A DNA stretch of 64,000 nucleotides from Furfurilactobacillus milii (GTDB taxonomy: Bacteria > Bacillota > Bacilli > Lactobacillales > Lactobacillaceae): the NCBI RefSeq assembly GCF_021654115.1, contig NZ_JAIWJF010000004.1:124001-188000 (forward strand), read 5' to 3'. Position numbers and translations under genes: made by a program. This document shows, piece after piece, positions 28,319 through 36,496 of the stretch (the first letter of the stretch is position 1; the number at the start of each line of letters is the position of its first letter). Under the pieces are notes generated by a model that was not told where the DNA came from, did no database searches, and saw nothing but the letters and a program-made list of their open reading frames with translations.

Positions 28319-28551
28319 TACTTTCCTCCTTTAAATAAATCTTTTAACCCTGCCTCAGACAAAACCAGCCTAACGTAGCTTTTGGGCAGCTTGCTTGGGC
28401 TCATTTTAATAGGGATTTTTGTACGTTGATACTGTTGCGTCATGAAGTGGTGATCACCGTGGTCAGCACCTAATGCATCCTGCCAACCATATTATTTTAA
28501 TAATCTGATCAATTCTCGACCTGTTTGTGGAAATTTAGATAGTGATGTCAT
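28318..28551 (-). pseudogene. HicA toxin interrupted by an ochre stop
   Basis: From ATG 28551 the frame reads TGRELIRLLK, then TAA at 28494-28492, then YGWQDALGADHGDHHF and KLPKSYVRLVLSEAGLKDLF to TAA 28320-28318. HicA normally has LLKKxGW and a G-[ST]-H-H catalytic histidine; here the latter is G-D-H-H. One base change (CAA or AAA to TAA) inactivates it. Order hicA-hicB and the overlapping stop/start are as in intact systems. Confidence 0.75.
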
Positions 28552-28675
28552 AATTTAATCTTCTTTCAGATTATACGTACTACACGTTTATTTTTCAATT
28601 ATTTAAGTACGTATTGGGAATATTTTTGCTTCATATCTTAACATACGTAATTTGATCAACATTTTCGTCTGGGCA

Positions 28676-28708
28676 ATAAAAAAGTGCTGTCCATTTCTGA
28701 ACAGCACT
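28676..28708 (-). terminator. Terminator of PTPS-related gene
   Basis: AGTGCTGT / ACAGCACT stem; six Ts follow on the minus strand. Confidence 0.85.
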
Positions 28709-28718
28709 CAGCAAACTT

Positions 28719-30356
28719 TTATTTATGGTATTCAATAGAAACTCTCTTTGTACCCTCAGGCACGTGAACCTGTACCGTCCCACGTTCAGAAACGCTCACA
28801 TGCAAGCCCTTGGCATCATCCGTTTTTACCACATAATGCTGACTGCCATAGTTAAAGACTGGTAAGTCTACCTGGTGACCACTTGCTGTTTTTGACAATC
28901 GAATGGTCATCCCATTAGGCTGTGCAGTCATTTCCACATGTGGATGACTAATGGCTTTACCGTTTTCCAAGACCACTGCCTGATGCGCATAAATAGCTTT
29001 CAGATGATGCACACTGCGTTTGGGCGCGTAATCGAAATAATTCGCATCCGTCGCAAACTGTTCATAGCTATTGGCACTCACCTTTGGCGATGATACGCTG
29101 GCGTAAACAAATCCCGTTACCAGTGTGATTAACAGTGATAAGCCAACAATCCAACCTTGCCAATTGAAACGTAACTGCGTGCGATCAACGAGGATGACAA
29201 AGGCGACCAGGACAAAGAAACTGATAAACGTGTAAAACCGCCACGGATGCTGAATTAGGTTGATCGGCGTATGTTCCAGAAAACGCCATGGAAAGAGTTT
29301 TGTTGTCATCCAGAACAGAACCGTGCTTAAAATCGCCAGTGTTTTGCCAAACCGATCGAGATGACGAAAACCGATCCATAGCGCCACAAGCGCCAACAAG
29401 ACAATCGTGCCCAAGGTCACGCCGTGCGTCAACAAGCCCGTTTTCGTGACATTGCCAAGACCAAAGACGACTGCGATGAAGGGTGAAATCGCCTGTTTTG
29501 CCAGCGAACCGATCAATGGTGAGGCCACTGTTACTTGTTTCGTGGTACCAAGCATCCCCAGTAGCTCTGGCAAACTTAGCAGACCGGTTACTACGCCCGT
29601 GAGTACTAAATCCAGCCATGTTTGCCACCGATTAAGGTAGCGCCAACCAAGCGCTAGAACAACAACGACCATCCCTGCTGCTAACAAGGCTGACAAGACG
29701 TGCGTGTATACGAGCATCGTCGCGCCCAGCGTTGTCAGCAACCAGCCACGTCGGTGTTCAGTCAGCGTGAGATATAGGCCCAAAAATAAGATGGGATACC
29801 ACATCATTGATTGTGCTTCGGGCAAGTCGAAACGCACGGTTTCATTAAAGACCATGTAACCAGACAGGTTATACAATATGGCGAATAACCATGCCCCGGA
29901 GATTGGCCGCCGTGCTGCTCGCAATTTTAGAAATACGCGCATACACCAGTATGAAATCCAGCAACTTGCGATGATATAAAAAGCATTGCCTAGGTATAAC
30001 GCCATAATCCCTGGTAGGCCGACCAACCTCAATATCGCATACGGATACAGAAAGACATACGGATAAAAGATTTGAATGCCAAGACCAGAGCCACGAAACG
30101 TGTATGTGCTAATCGCGTTATGCCATACGCCATTTTTAGCAGAGAGATACAGTTCTTCGATACGATTGACGTGGAATTGCTGGTCCCACCCGCCGAACAG
30201 GTGATTATTCAATAAAAACGGCAGCTCCACTGCTATGGCGACGAGTACAAACGTTAACCACAGCCAGAGTTGCCGGTGTTCTCTGGCCCAACCATAGAAG
30301 CCAGCCGTTCGTTGATGCTGACTTCCTTGTGCCATTAATGATTCACGATAGTCCAC
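28719..30356 (-). CDS. PTPS-related (GT-C-like) multi-pass membrane protein
   Basis: 545 residues from GTG 30356, eight bases behind GGGG; an earlier GTG at 30365 lies inside that site. About twelve membrane segments, then a soluble C-terminal beta domain (residues 430-545). The early periplasmic loop FGGWDQQFHVNRIEELY carries the acidic residue typical of 6-pyruvoyl-tetrahydropterin-synthase-related membrane proteins and GT-C glycosyltransferases, and LPEAQSMMWYPILFLGLY follows. A role in moving a lipid-linked sugar to an envelope polymer is likely but unproven. Confidence 0.75.
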   Translation of the reverse strand: MDYRESLMAQGSQHQRTAGFYGWAREHRQLWLWLTFVLVAIAVELPFLLNNHLFGGWDQQFHVNRIEELYLSAKNGVWHNAISTYTFRGSGLGIQIFYPYVFLYPYAILRLVGLPGIMALYLGNAFYIIASCWISYWCMRVFLKLRAARRPISGAWLFAILYNLSGYMVFNETVRFDLPEAQSMMWYPILFLGLYLTLTEHRRGWLLTTLGATMLVYTHVLSALLAAGMVVVVLALGWRYLNRWQTWLDLVLTGVVTGLLSLPELLGMLGTTKQVTVASPLIGSLAKQAISPFIAVVFGLGNVTKTGLLTHGVTLGTIVLLALVALWIGFRHLDRFGKTLAILSTVLFWMTTKLFPWRFLEHTPINLIQHPWRFYTFISFFVLVAFVILVDRTQLRFNWQGWIVGLSLLITLVTGFVYASVSSPKVSANSYEQFATDANYFDYAPKRSVHHLKAIYAHQAVVLENGKAISHPHVEMTAQPNGMTIRLSKTASGHQVDLPVFNYGSQHYVVKTDDAKGLHVSVSERGTVQVHVPEGTKRVSIEYHK

Positions 30357-30457
30357 AATGTTCACCCCAAAATTAAAAATAACGTTGGTATCTTACCATA
30401 GTTAAAGTGAAGACAAAATGAACACCGCATGAGAATCCGTTATTGATATGTGAACTT

Positions 30458-30928
30458 CTACAACCACGTTTGTTTTACCTTAAAGAAGCTGCCACGAATT
30501 TCGCCCGCTAACTTAGAACGTTGATGAGCAAACTTAAATTTACCTTCCAACTCAGGTGGCACTAGTGCCCCTACTGCTAGCTTGATACCAACAGCACGTT
30601 TGGGCTTTTCACCCGTTTTTTCGTATAGCACATTCAATACCATACCGTTTTCAAAGTAAAATTCTGGCCAGTACAGAGCATCGTCTTCATAAACGGCGAC
30701 TTCCAGTATTTTCTCACTGAACGTTAAATCGCGTTCGACCTTGATTAGCTTTTCAAACCAGGCTACTTCTTTCTGCTTTTCACTGGCTGGGTAGGTCACG
30801 TATTCAAACTTATATTTGTTCCAGAAATAACGGGCTTCGTTTGCCCGCAAACCTGCCAGTGCATCGGCGACCGGTGAACTTTCCAAACCAACTGGCGAAA
30901 CTTCTTTAAAATCAACTTTGTATGCCAT
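30458..30928 (-). CDS. Conserved hypothetical cytoplasmic protein
   Basis: 156 residues from ATG 30928, six bases behind GAGGTT. Soluble, mixed alpha/beta, rich in Lys, Glu and aromatic residues, with GIKLAVGALVPPELEGKFKFA near residue 115. No motif recognised; not obviously linked to its neighbours. Confidence 0.65.
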   Translation of the reverse strand: MAYKVDFKEVSPVGLESSPVADALAGLRANEARYFWNKYKFEYVTYPASEKQKEVAWFEKLIKVERDLTFSEKILEVAVYEDDALYWPEFYFENGMVLNVLYEKTGEKPKRAVGIKLAVGALVPPELEGKFKFAHQRSKLAGEIRGSFFKVKQTWL

Positions 30929-31028
30929 TTGCATAACCTCATTAACTGATGTTTTTAAACTGAATCATGCTCATAGTTTATCGCCGTTTCGGACTGATTG
31001 ACAGTTTTATGACCACGTCAGTTTAGAA

Positions 31029-32924
31029 TTATGACTGGCGCCGATCATCTTGTAGCTGACGCATCTGTTTGTCCAGCTTCTTCTGCGCCTTCATTGAGCC
31101 GCGATCCAGATCACGCTGGAACTTATAGTCATCGTACTTCTTAAATAACCGTGTCATGTCATATCCTGCCGGATACAAATCGGCCGCTTTACCTAGTCGA
31201 GTCAGTCGCCGTTCCGGAATCGTTTCAAACTGATTGTTGACGTAAACAGTCACCGTTTCGGCTTGCTTGTCTTGAGCATAGACGAGTCCTTGACGGCCAT
31301 CTGTGTTAAGACGAACACGATCCCCTTGTGTGTAAGTAATTTGCTCACGTTTTTCAACGTGTTGAACGGCCTTCATCTGGTAAATATCCGTCCGATAATC
31401 ATGGTCAGTTAGATAATGATCTGCTTGCTCGATAATATTTGGATTCAATTTCAAACGACGGGCCAGCCAAAAGGCATTACTATCGCCAACCTCATTCATC
31501 AATAACTGATATTTCGGCATCAAGGTCGCTTCATCAAACGCCATCGCCGCAGTGGTAAAGGCAGGATGCTGCTGAGCATACCGTTTGATTTCACCATAAT
31601 GCGTTGTGACAACGACGAGTGCGCCATGCTGATACAGATATTCAATCACTGCAATAGCCAGTGCTGCCCCTTCATTCGGTTCAGTCCCGCTACCAATCTC
31701 GTCGAGCAGAACTAAACTGTGTGGTTTAATGGCATTCGTGATGGCCGTTAAATTAGTCAAATGACTCGAGAAGGTGCTCAACGCATTCTCAATGCTCTGG
31801 TCATCCCCGATGTCAGCAAACATCTGCTGCAAGATTGGCAATTCAGTTGTATCGGCGGCTGGCACCTGTAGTCCACATTGCGCCATGATGATAAAGAGGC
31901 CAATTGTCTTTAGGACAACCGTTTTTCCACCGGCGTTCGGCCCAGTAATAATCAAACCACGATGGTCATATCCCAACCGGACAGATAGTGGTACCGCGTG
32001 TTCGCCCAATAGTGGATGACGGCCTTTGTCAATTCTCACTTGATCGCGCTCATTCAGACGTGGGCGCACACCATTGATTGAGGCACTGTATTTGCCGCGA
32101 GCCATGATTTCATCTAACGCCGTGATGACGTCTAGATTACGTAAAATTGTGGCTTCATATTCACTAACGCGACCGTTTAAGCCGGCCAAAATCTGATAAA
32201 CCTCAGCTTCGACGCCACTGGTAACTTCGGCCAGTTCACTATTCAATCTGATGGCAGTTTGCGGTTCAATGTAAATCGTCGATCCCGTCGCAGAACTACC
32301 GACAACCGTGCCCGGAACCTGATTTTTAAACGTCGCTTGGACGGCCAGCACAAGCTGATCGGCCTTGGTAACTGGCAACCGTTCCTGAAGCATCCGCGCG
32401 TATCGCTGACTCGCCTTTTGGACAACCGCCTGGACCTGTGCCTGAACGTCGCGTTGATGTCGCCGTAGCTTTCGCAGATTTCCCGTTGCGTCATCAATGA
32501 CTTGATTGTTATGAATAACGTTATAAATATCGTCCGCCAATTCGGTCACTGACGTTAAGGCGTCCGCGTAACTGGCTAATGTCGGTGCAATCGTTGCGTT
32601 ACGTTTGAGCACCGTGGCTACATCAGCATTACCACGAACAAAGTCGGCAACTTGCACGAGCTGTTCGGCCGTAAGTAAGTAACCACGGTGCAACTTAGTT
32701 AATAAATTTTGGACCGTATCCAGGCTCAGAAATGGCAAATGTACGTTGGCATCAAGTAACTGCCTAGCCTCAACCGTTTCTGTTTGCAATGCTTGAACTT
32801 CAGCTAGGTTCGTTAGGATGGTCATGTGTTGCAAACGTGTCTGCGCTGCTTCACTCGTAGCAATTTTAGCAACCTGCTGACGAATAACATTAAAGTCTGT
32901 TTTTTGATAAGTTTCTTCATTCAT
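31029..32924 (-). CDS. MutS2-like ATPase without Smr domain
   Basis: 631 residues. The clamp/lever region is followed by the MutS ATPase: Walker A ITGPNAGGKTVVLKT near 335, Walker B SLVLLDEIGSGTEPNEGAALA near 408 and VVTTHYGEIKRYAQ. Full MutS2 is near 780 residues and ends in an Smr nuclease domain; this protein instead ends in a basic tail (MKAQKKLDKQMRQLQ). MutS2 proteins act against recombination and, in Bacillus, on collided ribosomes. The missing Smr domain and the leader that resembles an attenuator make it look like a specialised paralogue. Confidence 0.85.
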   Translation of the reverse strand: MNEETYQKTDFNVIRQQVAKIATSEAAQTRLQHMTILTNLAEVQALQTETVEARQLLDANVHLPFLSLDTVQNLLTKLHRGYLLTAEQLVQVADFVRGNADVATVLKRNATIAPTLASYADALTSVTELADDIYNVIHNNQVIDDATGNLRKLRRHQRDVQAQVQAVVQKASQRYARMLQERLPVTKADQLVLAVQATFKNQVPGTVVGSSATGSTIYIEPQTAIRLNSELAEVTSGVEAEVYQILAGLNGRVSEYEATILRNLDVITALDEIMARGKYSASINGVRPRLNERDQVRIDKGRHPLLGEHAVPLSVRLGYDHRGLIITGPNAGGKTVVLKTIGLFIIMAQCGLQVPAADTTELPILQQMFADIGDDQSIENALSTFSSHLTNLTAITNAIKPHSLVLLDEIGSGTEPNEGAALAIAVIEYLYQHGALVVVTTHYGEIKRYAQQHPAFTTAAMAFDEATLMPKYQLLMNEVGDSNAFWLARRLKLNPNIIEQADHYLTDHDYRTDIYQMKAVQHVEKREQITYTQGDRVRLNTDGRQGLVYAQDKQAETVTVYVNNQFETIPERRLTRLGKAADLYPAGYDMTRLFKKYDDYKFQRDLDRGSMKAQKKLDKQMRQLQDDRRQS

Positions 32925-32973
32925 GATGGTTCGTTTCTCCTACAACTCCGCATTTGTGCCGGAAAAAAGTGCA

Positions 32974-33123
32974 CAAAAAGACCGTGCTGATTGCGTTTCA
33001 GCAACTCACACGGTCTCCATCATGGATTTGGCTCCATTTTGTTTGGCGTGCGAGTGTCCTAACCTTTAGTCCAGCACAAACTAACCCTTGTTTCGGGTTC
33101 GTTCAAAAACTAGTTACTAAAGA
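32974..33123 (-). promoter_or_regulatory. Structured 5' leader with terminator/antiterminator ahead of MutS2-like gene
   Basis: Minus-strand leader. A terminator (GACCGTG at 33015-33009 with CACGGTC at 32986-32980, inner helix, T5) ends about 50 bases before the start codon. Its 5' arm overlaps CGTGTGAGT (33012-33004), which can instead pair over 9 bp, one G-U, with ACTCGCACG at 33055-33047. A first helix CTTTAGT/ACTAAAG (33122-33116 with 33070-33064) encloses a small hairpin. No T-box, SAM, purine or other consensus I know is present. Confidence 0.6.
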
Positions 33124-33141
33124 TTAATCACACTCATACAT
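33124..33141 (-). CDS. Possible five-codon leader peptide
   Basis: ATG-TAT-GAG-TGT-GAT-TAA (Met-Tyr-Glu-Cys-Asp) stands four to five bases behind AGAGGTT and ends just before the first leader helix. A ribosome stalled here would disturb that helix. It is too short to prove by sequence. Confidence 0.3.
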   Translation of the reverse strand: MYECD

Positions 33142-33274
33142 TCCAACCTCTTCTTGTTTGATACGAACAAGATAACATATGTCACAAATAACTACAACTG
33201 GTATGAACAAGACTCCTGGTGGTACATTGTTATTGAATCATTCATAATACATAATCTTTATAGGAGGAATCATT

Positions 33275-33604
33275 ATGTCAGTCAACGAACAAGAAGCCAT
33301 CCTCAACCTTTTCAGCGAATTCAGAAAGGCTGTCGCCACTGCAAACGAACAAGAGAATAATCGTCAACACTTATTAGAAATCATTGACCAATCCAGTGAA
33401 AGGTTGACTCATCAACAACAGACGCCACAAAACGAAGCACGGTCAGTCTATCAGAACATCAACACGATGTGCCTAGCTGATCATCTTAAGCTAACTGCCA
33501 ATGAAGGCGCGGCCCTTAAAAAGATCGGTGATGCCGCGCAACCTAAATCAGCTTGGCAAGGCTTGAATAATTTTAACACGGCTAATACTTGGCCAAGTAA
33601 CTAA
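33275..33604 (+). CDS. Hypothetical helical protein
   Basis: 109 residues behind a very good AGGAGG site. The sequence is soluble and mostly helical (AILNLFSEFRKAVATANEQE; HQQQTPQNEARSVYQNIN), with a Gln/Asn-rich middle. Family not recognised. Immediately downstream are two small membrane genes; the three may form one unit. Confidence 0.65.
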   Translation: MSVNEQEAILNLFSEFRKAVATANEQENNRQHLLEIIDQSSERLTHQQQTPQNEARSVYQNINTMCLADHLKLTANEGAALKKIGDAAQPKSAWQGLNNFNTANTWPSN

Positions 33605-33713
33605 ACAGTTCGAAACAAATTAGTACCCTTATTTGGCTAAACGTAGTACAACTTTTATCAAATAATGATTAATTTGTACAACCAAGTTATCTTTGACGAA
33701 ATGAGGGCTGATG

Positions 33714-33881
33714 ATGACAAAAACAGAGCTAGTTTTGAAATTACTCATTTTAATGACCGCAGTGTCGACAATTTTTGGCACACTATTCATTGGCGATAAT
33801 AGTCTCGTTGTGCAACTCTCCTATATCGCTATTCTGGCCGAAATGTTTGGTTACTACACAATCTTTGACGATGGAAATTAA
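33714..33881 (+). CDS. Small two-segment membrane protein, copy 1
   Basis: 55 residues from ATG 33714, seven bases behind GAGG. Two hydrophobic segments (about residues 6-26 and 31-50) and the ending MFGYYTIFDDGN. It is a paralogue of the gene at 33990: both have L-L-x-L/R, FGT, an IG-x-x-N-x-x-V-Q turn and GYYT. No known function. Confidence 0.6.
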   Translation: MTKTELVLKLLILMTAVSTIFGTLFIGDNSLVVQLSYIAILAEMFGYYTIFDDGN

Positions 33882-33989
33882 CTTTTGTTGCAATAAGACA
33901 CGCTTTTTGTTTACAGGTGAATGTTTTGGCAGATATACTGAGCGTAAAATAAGTTCATTTGAATAGATCCGCTGAAATGAGGCCCCATT

Positions 33990-34163
33990 ATGGAGACTAA
34001 AGATTTCGTCTTACGTTTGTTAATGCTCTTCACACTTGTTGTCGCGCTATTTGGGACTTTTGCAATCGGGTTTGACAACAATATTGTCCAAATCACATAC
34101 ATGGGATTAACTCTGGAAGTTCTAGGATATTACACACTCTATAAGAATAATCACAAAAACTGA
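33990..34163 (+). CDS. Small two-segment membrane protein, copy 2
   Basis: 57 residues from ATG 33990 behind AAATGAGG. Begins METKDFVLRLLMLF and ends GYYTLYKNNHKN. About 40 percent of positions match the copy at 33714, so this is a tandem duplication that has diverged under selection for two membrane helices. Holin-like, immunity or toxin roles are all possible. Confidence 0.6.
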   Translation: METKDFVLRLLMLFTLVVALFGTFAIGFDNNIVQITYMGLTLEVLGYYTLYKNNHKN

Positions 34164-34224
34164 TTCACTATCATGGCCTTAATCTTAAGCCCTGATAATG
34201 AACCAGCTTTTTTATTTCATAAAA

Positions 34225-35574
34225 TTAGTTTGTTACCTTTTCGTTAGCCTTGGCAACCGCGGCCATTGCAACCGCATTGATCCAGTTTAATGGCTGGTCA
34301 AAGTTTGGCTGGAACAGCATGTCAACCATGGATAAGGTTTCGATTGTCATTTCCGTTTGGATGGCCATGGAAATGACGTTAGCTGATTGTGAAACATCGT
34401 GATCACTGTAGAAGGCGCCGCCGAGGACACGGTGTGTTTCAGGATCCCACATTAAGCTACATTGCACCGGTGTGGTACTCAACATGAAGTCTGGGCGATA
34501 ATCTTGTTCAATCGTCACGGAGTCCACGTTAACGTTGCGAGCTTTAGCTCCTTCTGTTGTTAAACCTGATGCGGCAATCGTCTTGCCAAACAGCTCAACG
34601 GCTGATGATGACTGCGTACCAAGGTATTTGACTGTTGGCTTTTCGATGTTGTGACCAACTAAAATGCCTTGGCGAACCGCATTAGTAGCCAGAGGAATGT
34701 AATCATTCTTGTGCGTTGGGTTGTAGTGAACGGCAGCTGAATCACCGGCTGCAAAGACGTTTGGTAAGCTTGTCTGCATGTATTCGTCGGTCACAATGGC
34801 ACCGTTTGGTAACATGTCGACCTTGCCCTTCATCAAGCTTGTGTTTGGACGGAAACCAGTACATAAAATGGCAATGTCGGCGGTGTAACTACCCTTGTCG
34901 GTGGTAACCGTCACTTGATCATCCCCACTGAACCCAGTTACCATTTCGCCCAATGCTAGTTTGACCCCATGATCCGTGTATTCTTTTTCCACACGGTCCG
35001 TAATGTCCTTGTCAAAGTTCTTCGCCAACACTCGTGGCAAACCATCGATTAAGGTCACTTGCTTGCCCGTCAATGCATATTGTTCTGCCAGTTCTGCACC
35101 AATGTAGCCAGCACCAATTACAACGGCGCTCTTGATTTTGCCAGCCAAATTCTTCAATTCATTGGCGTTCGTCCAGTTCTTACATAGATAAACATTCTTG
35201 TTATCAATCCCGTCGATTGGTGGGATAACGGGCCATGAACCCGTGGTTACAACCAGTTTGTCATAAGCGACCTCGCTGACTTCGCCTGATTCCAAATCCT
35301 TAACAGTGACGGTTTGATTATCCGTGTCGATGTCGGTAACATCATGCTTCATTTCCATGTCTGCACCAAGTTTAGCCAAGGCTTCTGGACTTGAATAAAA
35401 CATCTTGTCTGGGTCTGACACATGACCTCCGACCCACAAAGCAATCCCACAGGACAAGAAGGACAAATTATCGTTTCGTTCATAAACTGTGACGTCATAA
35501 TCCGGGTGTTCAGTCAAAATCTGTTGAGCGGCAAACGTACCTGCATGTGTAGCACCAACGATGATTACTTTCAT
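34225..35574 (-). CDS. nox: NADH oxidase (FAD-dependent, CoA-disulfide reductase family)
   Basis: 449 residues from ATG 35574 behind GGAGG. FAD-binding start KVIIVGATHAGTFAA, redox cysteine C42 in FLSCGIALW, NAD site AVVIGAGYIGAELAE near 152, and FAADSA-like VFAAGDSAAVHY near 275. Such enzymes reduce O2 to water (or peroxide) with NADH and give heterofermenters an outlet that allows acetate formation. A consensus promoter and a Rex-like box lie upstream, consistent with NADH-controlled expression. Confidence 0.92.
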   Translation of the reverse strand: MKVIIVGATHAGTFAAQQILTEHPDYDVTVYERNDNLSFLSCGIALWVGGHVSDPDKMFYSSPEALAKLGADMEMKHDVTDIDTDNQTVTVKDLESGEVSEVAYDKLVVTTGSWPVIPPIDGIDNKNVYLCKNWTNANELKNLAGKIKSAVVIGAGYIGAELAEQYALTGKQVTLIDGLPRVLAKNFDKDITDRVEKEYTDHGVKLALGEMVTGFSGDDQVTVTTDKGSYTADIAILCTGFRPNTSLMKGKVDMLPNGAIVTDEYMQTSLPNVFAAGDSAAVHYNPTHKNDYIPLATNAVRQGILVGHNIEKPTVKYLGTQSSSAVELFGKTIAASGLTTEGAKARNVNVDSVTIEQDYRPDFMLSTTPVQCSLMWDPETHRVLGGAFYSDHDVSQSANVISMAIQTEMTIETLSMVDMLFQPNFDQPLNWINAVAMAAVAKANEKVTN

Positions 35575-35624
35575 GGTGAAGGCCTCCAAAAAAATTAAAG
35601 TTGAATTTATATTGTGTACAATTT

Positions 35625-35653
35625 AATTTAAACATATCGAAATTGAATGTCAA
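35625..35653 (-). promoter_or_regulatory. nox promoter
   Basis: TTGACA (35653-35648), 17-base spacer, TAAATT (35630-35625) on the minus strand, 51 bases before the nox start codon. Confidence 0.75.
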
Positions 35654-35721
35654 CGCTTACACGCTCTCACAACGGTTTTTCACAAGTGTCGTTGGCTTAC
35701 ACAATTACGTTTAAAACAAGT

Positions 35722-35739
35722 TTGTGAAATTAATTCATG
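35722..35739. promoter_or_regulatory. Rex-like operator
   Basis: TTGTGAAATTAATTCATG resembles the Rex consensus TTGTGAAWWWWWWTTCACAA in its left arm and centre; the right arm is incomplete. A related TTTTTCACAAGTG occurs near 35675, closer to the nox promoter. Confidence 0.45.
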
Positions 35740-35854
35740 GCCTGTCACAAATGTTGTCTTTTTACGCAGCATATTGAGCCATCTAATTATCACTTTGTAT
35801 TATACTTGTGACAAAAATATCGCCTCACTTGCCAGCTAAGAAGGTCGTGATTAC

Positions 35855-36358
35855 ATGCGAAAGCTGTTACAAAGACGCTCAAGTTTTATCACTTTATCTA
35901 TTGTTTATGGACTTTTAGGCATTTACCTCTTAATTCAAGCAACTCGGCAAACACTATTACCGTTAATCGTCATCTTAGTGATTGGCGCTGGTGCCACGAG
36001 TGTTGGTGCTATATGGATGGAAAACCGACAATCCAATTTTTCAAAGGGTGTTGAGATTCCAACAACTTACACGTTAGGGTTTGTTTTACTACTGGCTGTA
36101 TTTGCTACTAGGCCACAATTTTTACTGCCAAGTTTGGCAACCGGCATAGGCATTCTCTTTTTCTTGATTGGTCTTTCCTGTTTATTTGTATCGCAAAACC
36201 ATTTAATCGGTATTCGCATTCCACCAACTTATAGATCTCCAGAAGTGTGGCATAAAGTAAATTATTTTGGTGGATGGCTGCTGGCGATGGCTGGATACGC
36301 AATTATTATTTTCGGTAACCTTTGGCCGGCCAATACCGCCCCCATCATGTTAACGTAA
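35855..36358 (+). CDS. SdpI-family membrane protein, C-terminus probably frameshifted
   Basis: 167 residues, five membrane segments. The C-terminal half matches SdpI: NHLIGIRIPPTYRSPEVWHKVNYFGG. SdpI gives immunity to the SDP killing factor in Bacillus and acts as a membrane receptor. The frame stops at 36358, but another frame continues VTLVVISVVLTVGYAYLPS to TAA 36435, the expected last membrane segment. A one-base change in the C5 run at 36339-36343 would join them into a 193-residue protein. Confidence 0.78.
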   Translation: MRKLLQRRSSFITLSIVYGLLGIYLLIQATRQTLLPLIVILVIGAGATSVGAIWMENRQSNFSKGVEIPTTYTLGFVLLLAVFATRPQFLLPSLATGIGILFFLIGLSCLFVSQNHLIGIRIPPTYRSPEVWHKVNYFGGWLLAMAGYAIIIFGNLWPANTAPIMLT

Positions 36359-36436
36359 CGCTCGTCGTTATCTCTGTTGTGCTGACAGTCGGTTACGCTT
36401 ATCTACCCTCGCAACCAAAAACACCACAACGATAAC

Positions 36437-36478
36437 GAAAAGGAGGCAACTCTCAAGCTGAGAGCTGTCTCCTTTTTT
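36437..36478. terminator. Terminator between SdpI and MMPL genes
   Basis: AAAAGGAG... / ...CTCCTTTTTT with an inner CTCTCA/TGAGAG helix, usable from both convergent genes. Confidence 0.8.
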
Positions 36479-36496
36479 CAATCCACATTACATATT

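Noticed and set aside
32974-33141. T-box riboswitch before the MutS2-like gene
   Set aside because: The AGGGUGGNACCGCG antiterminator element and the specifier-stem pattern are absent; only generic attenuation pairing is present.
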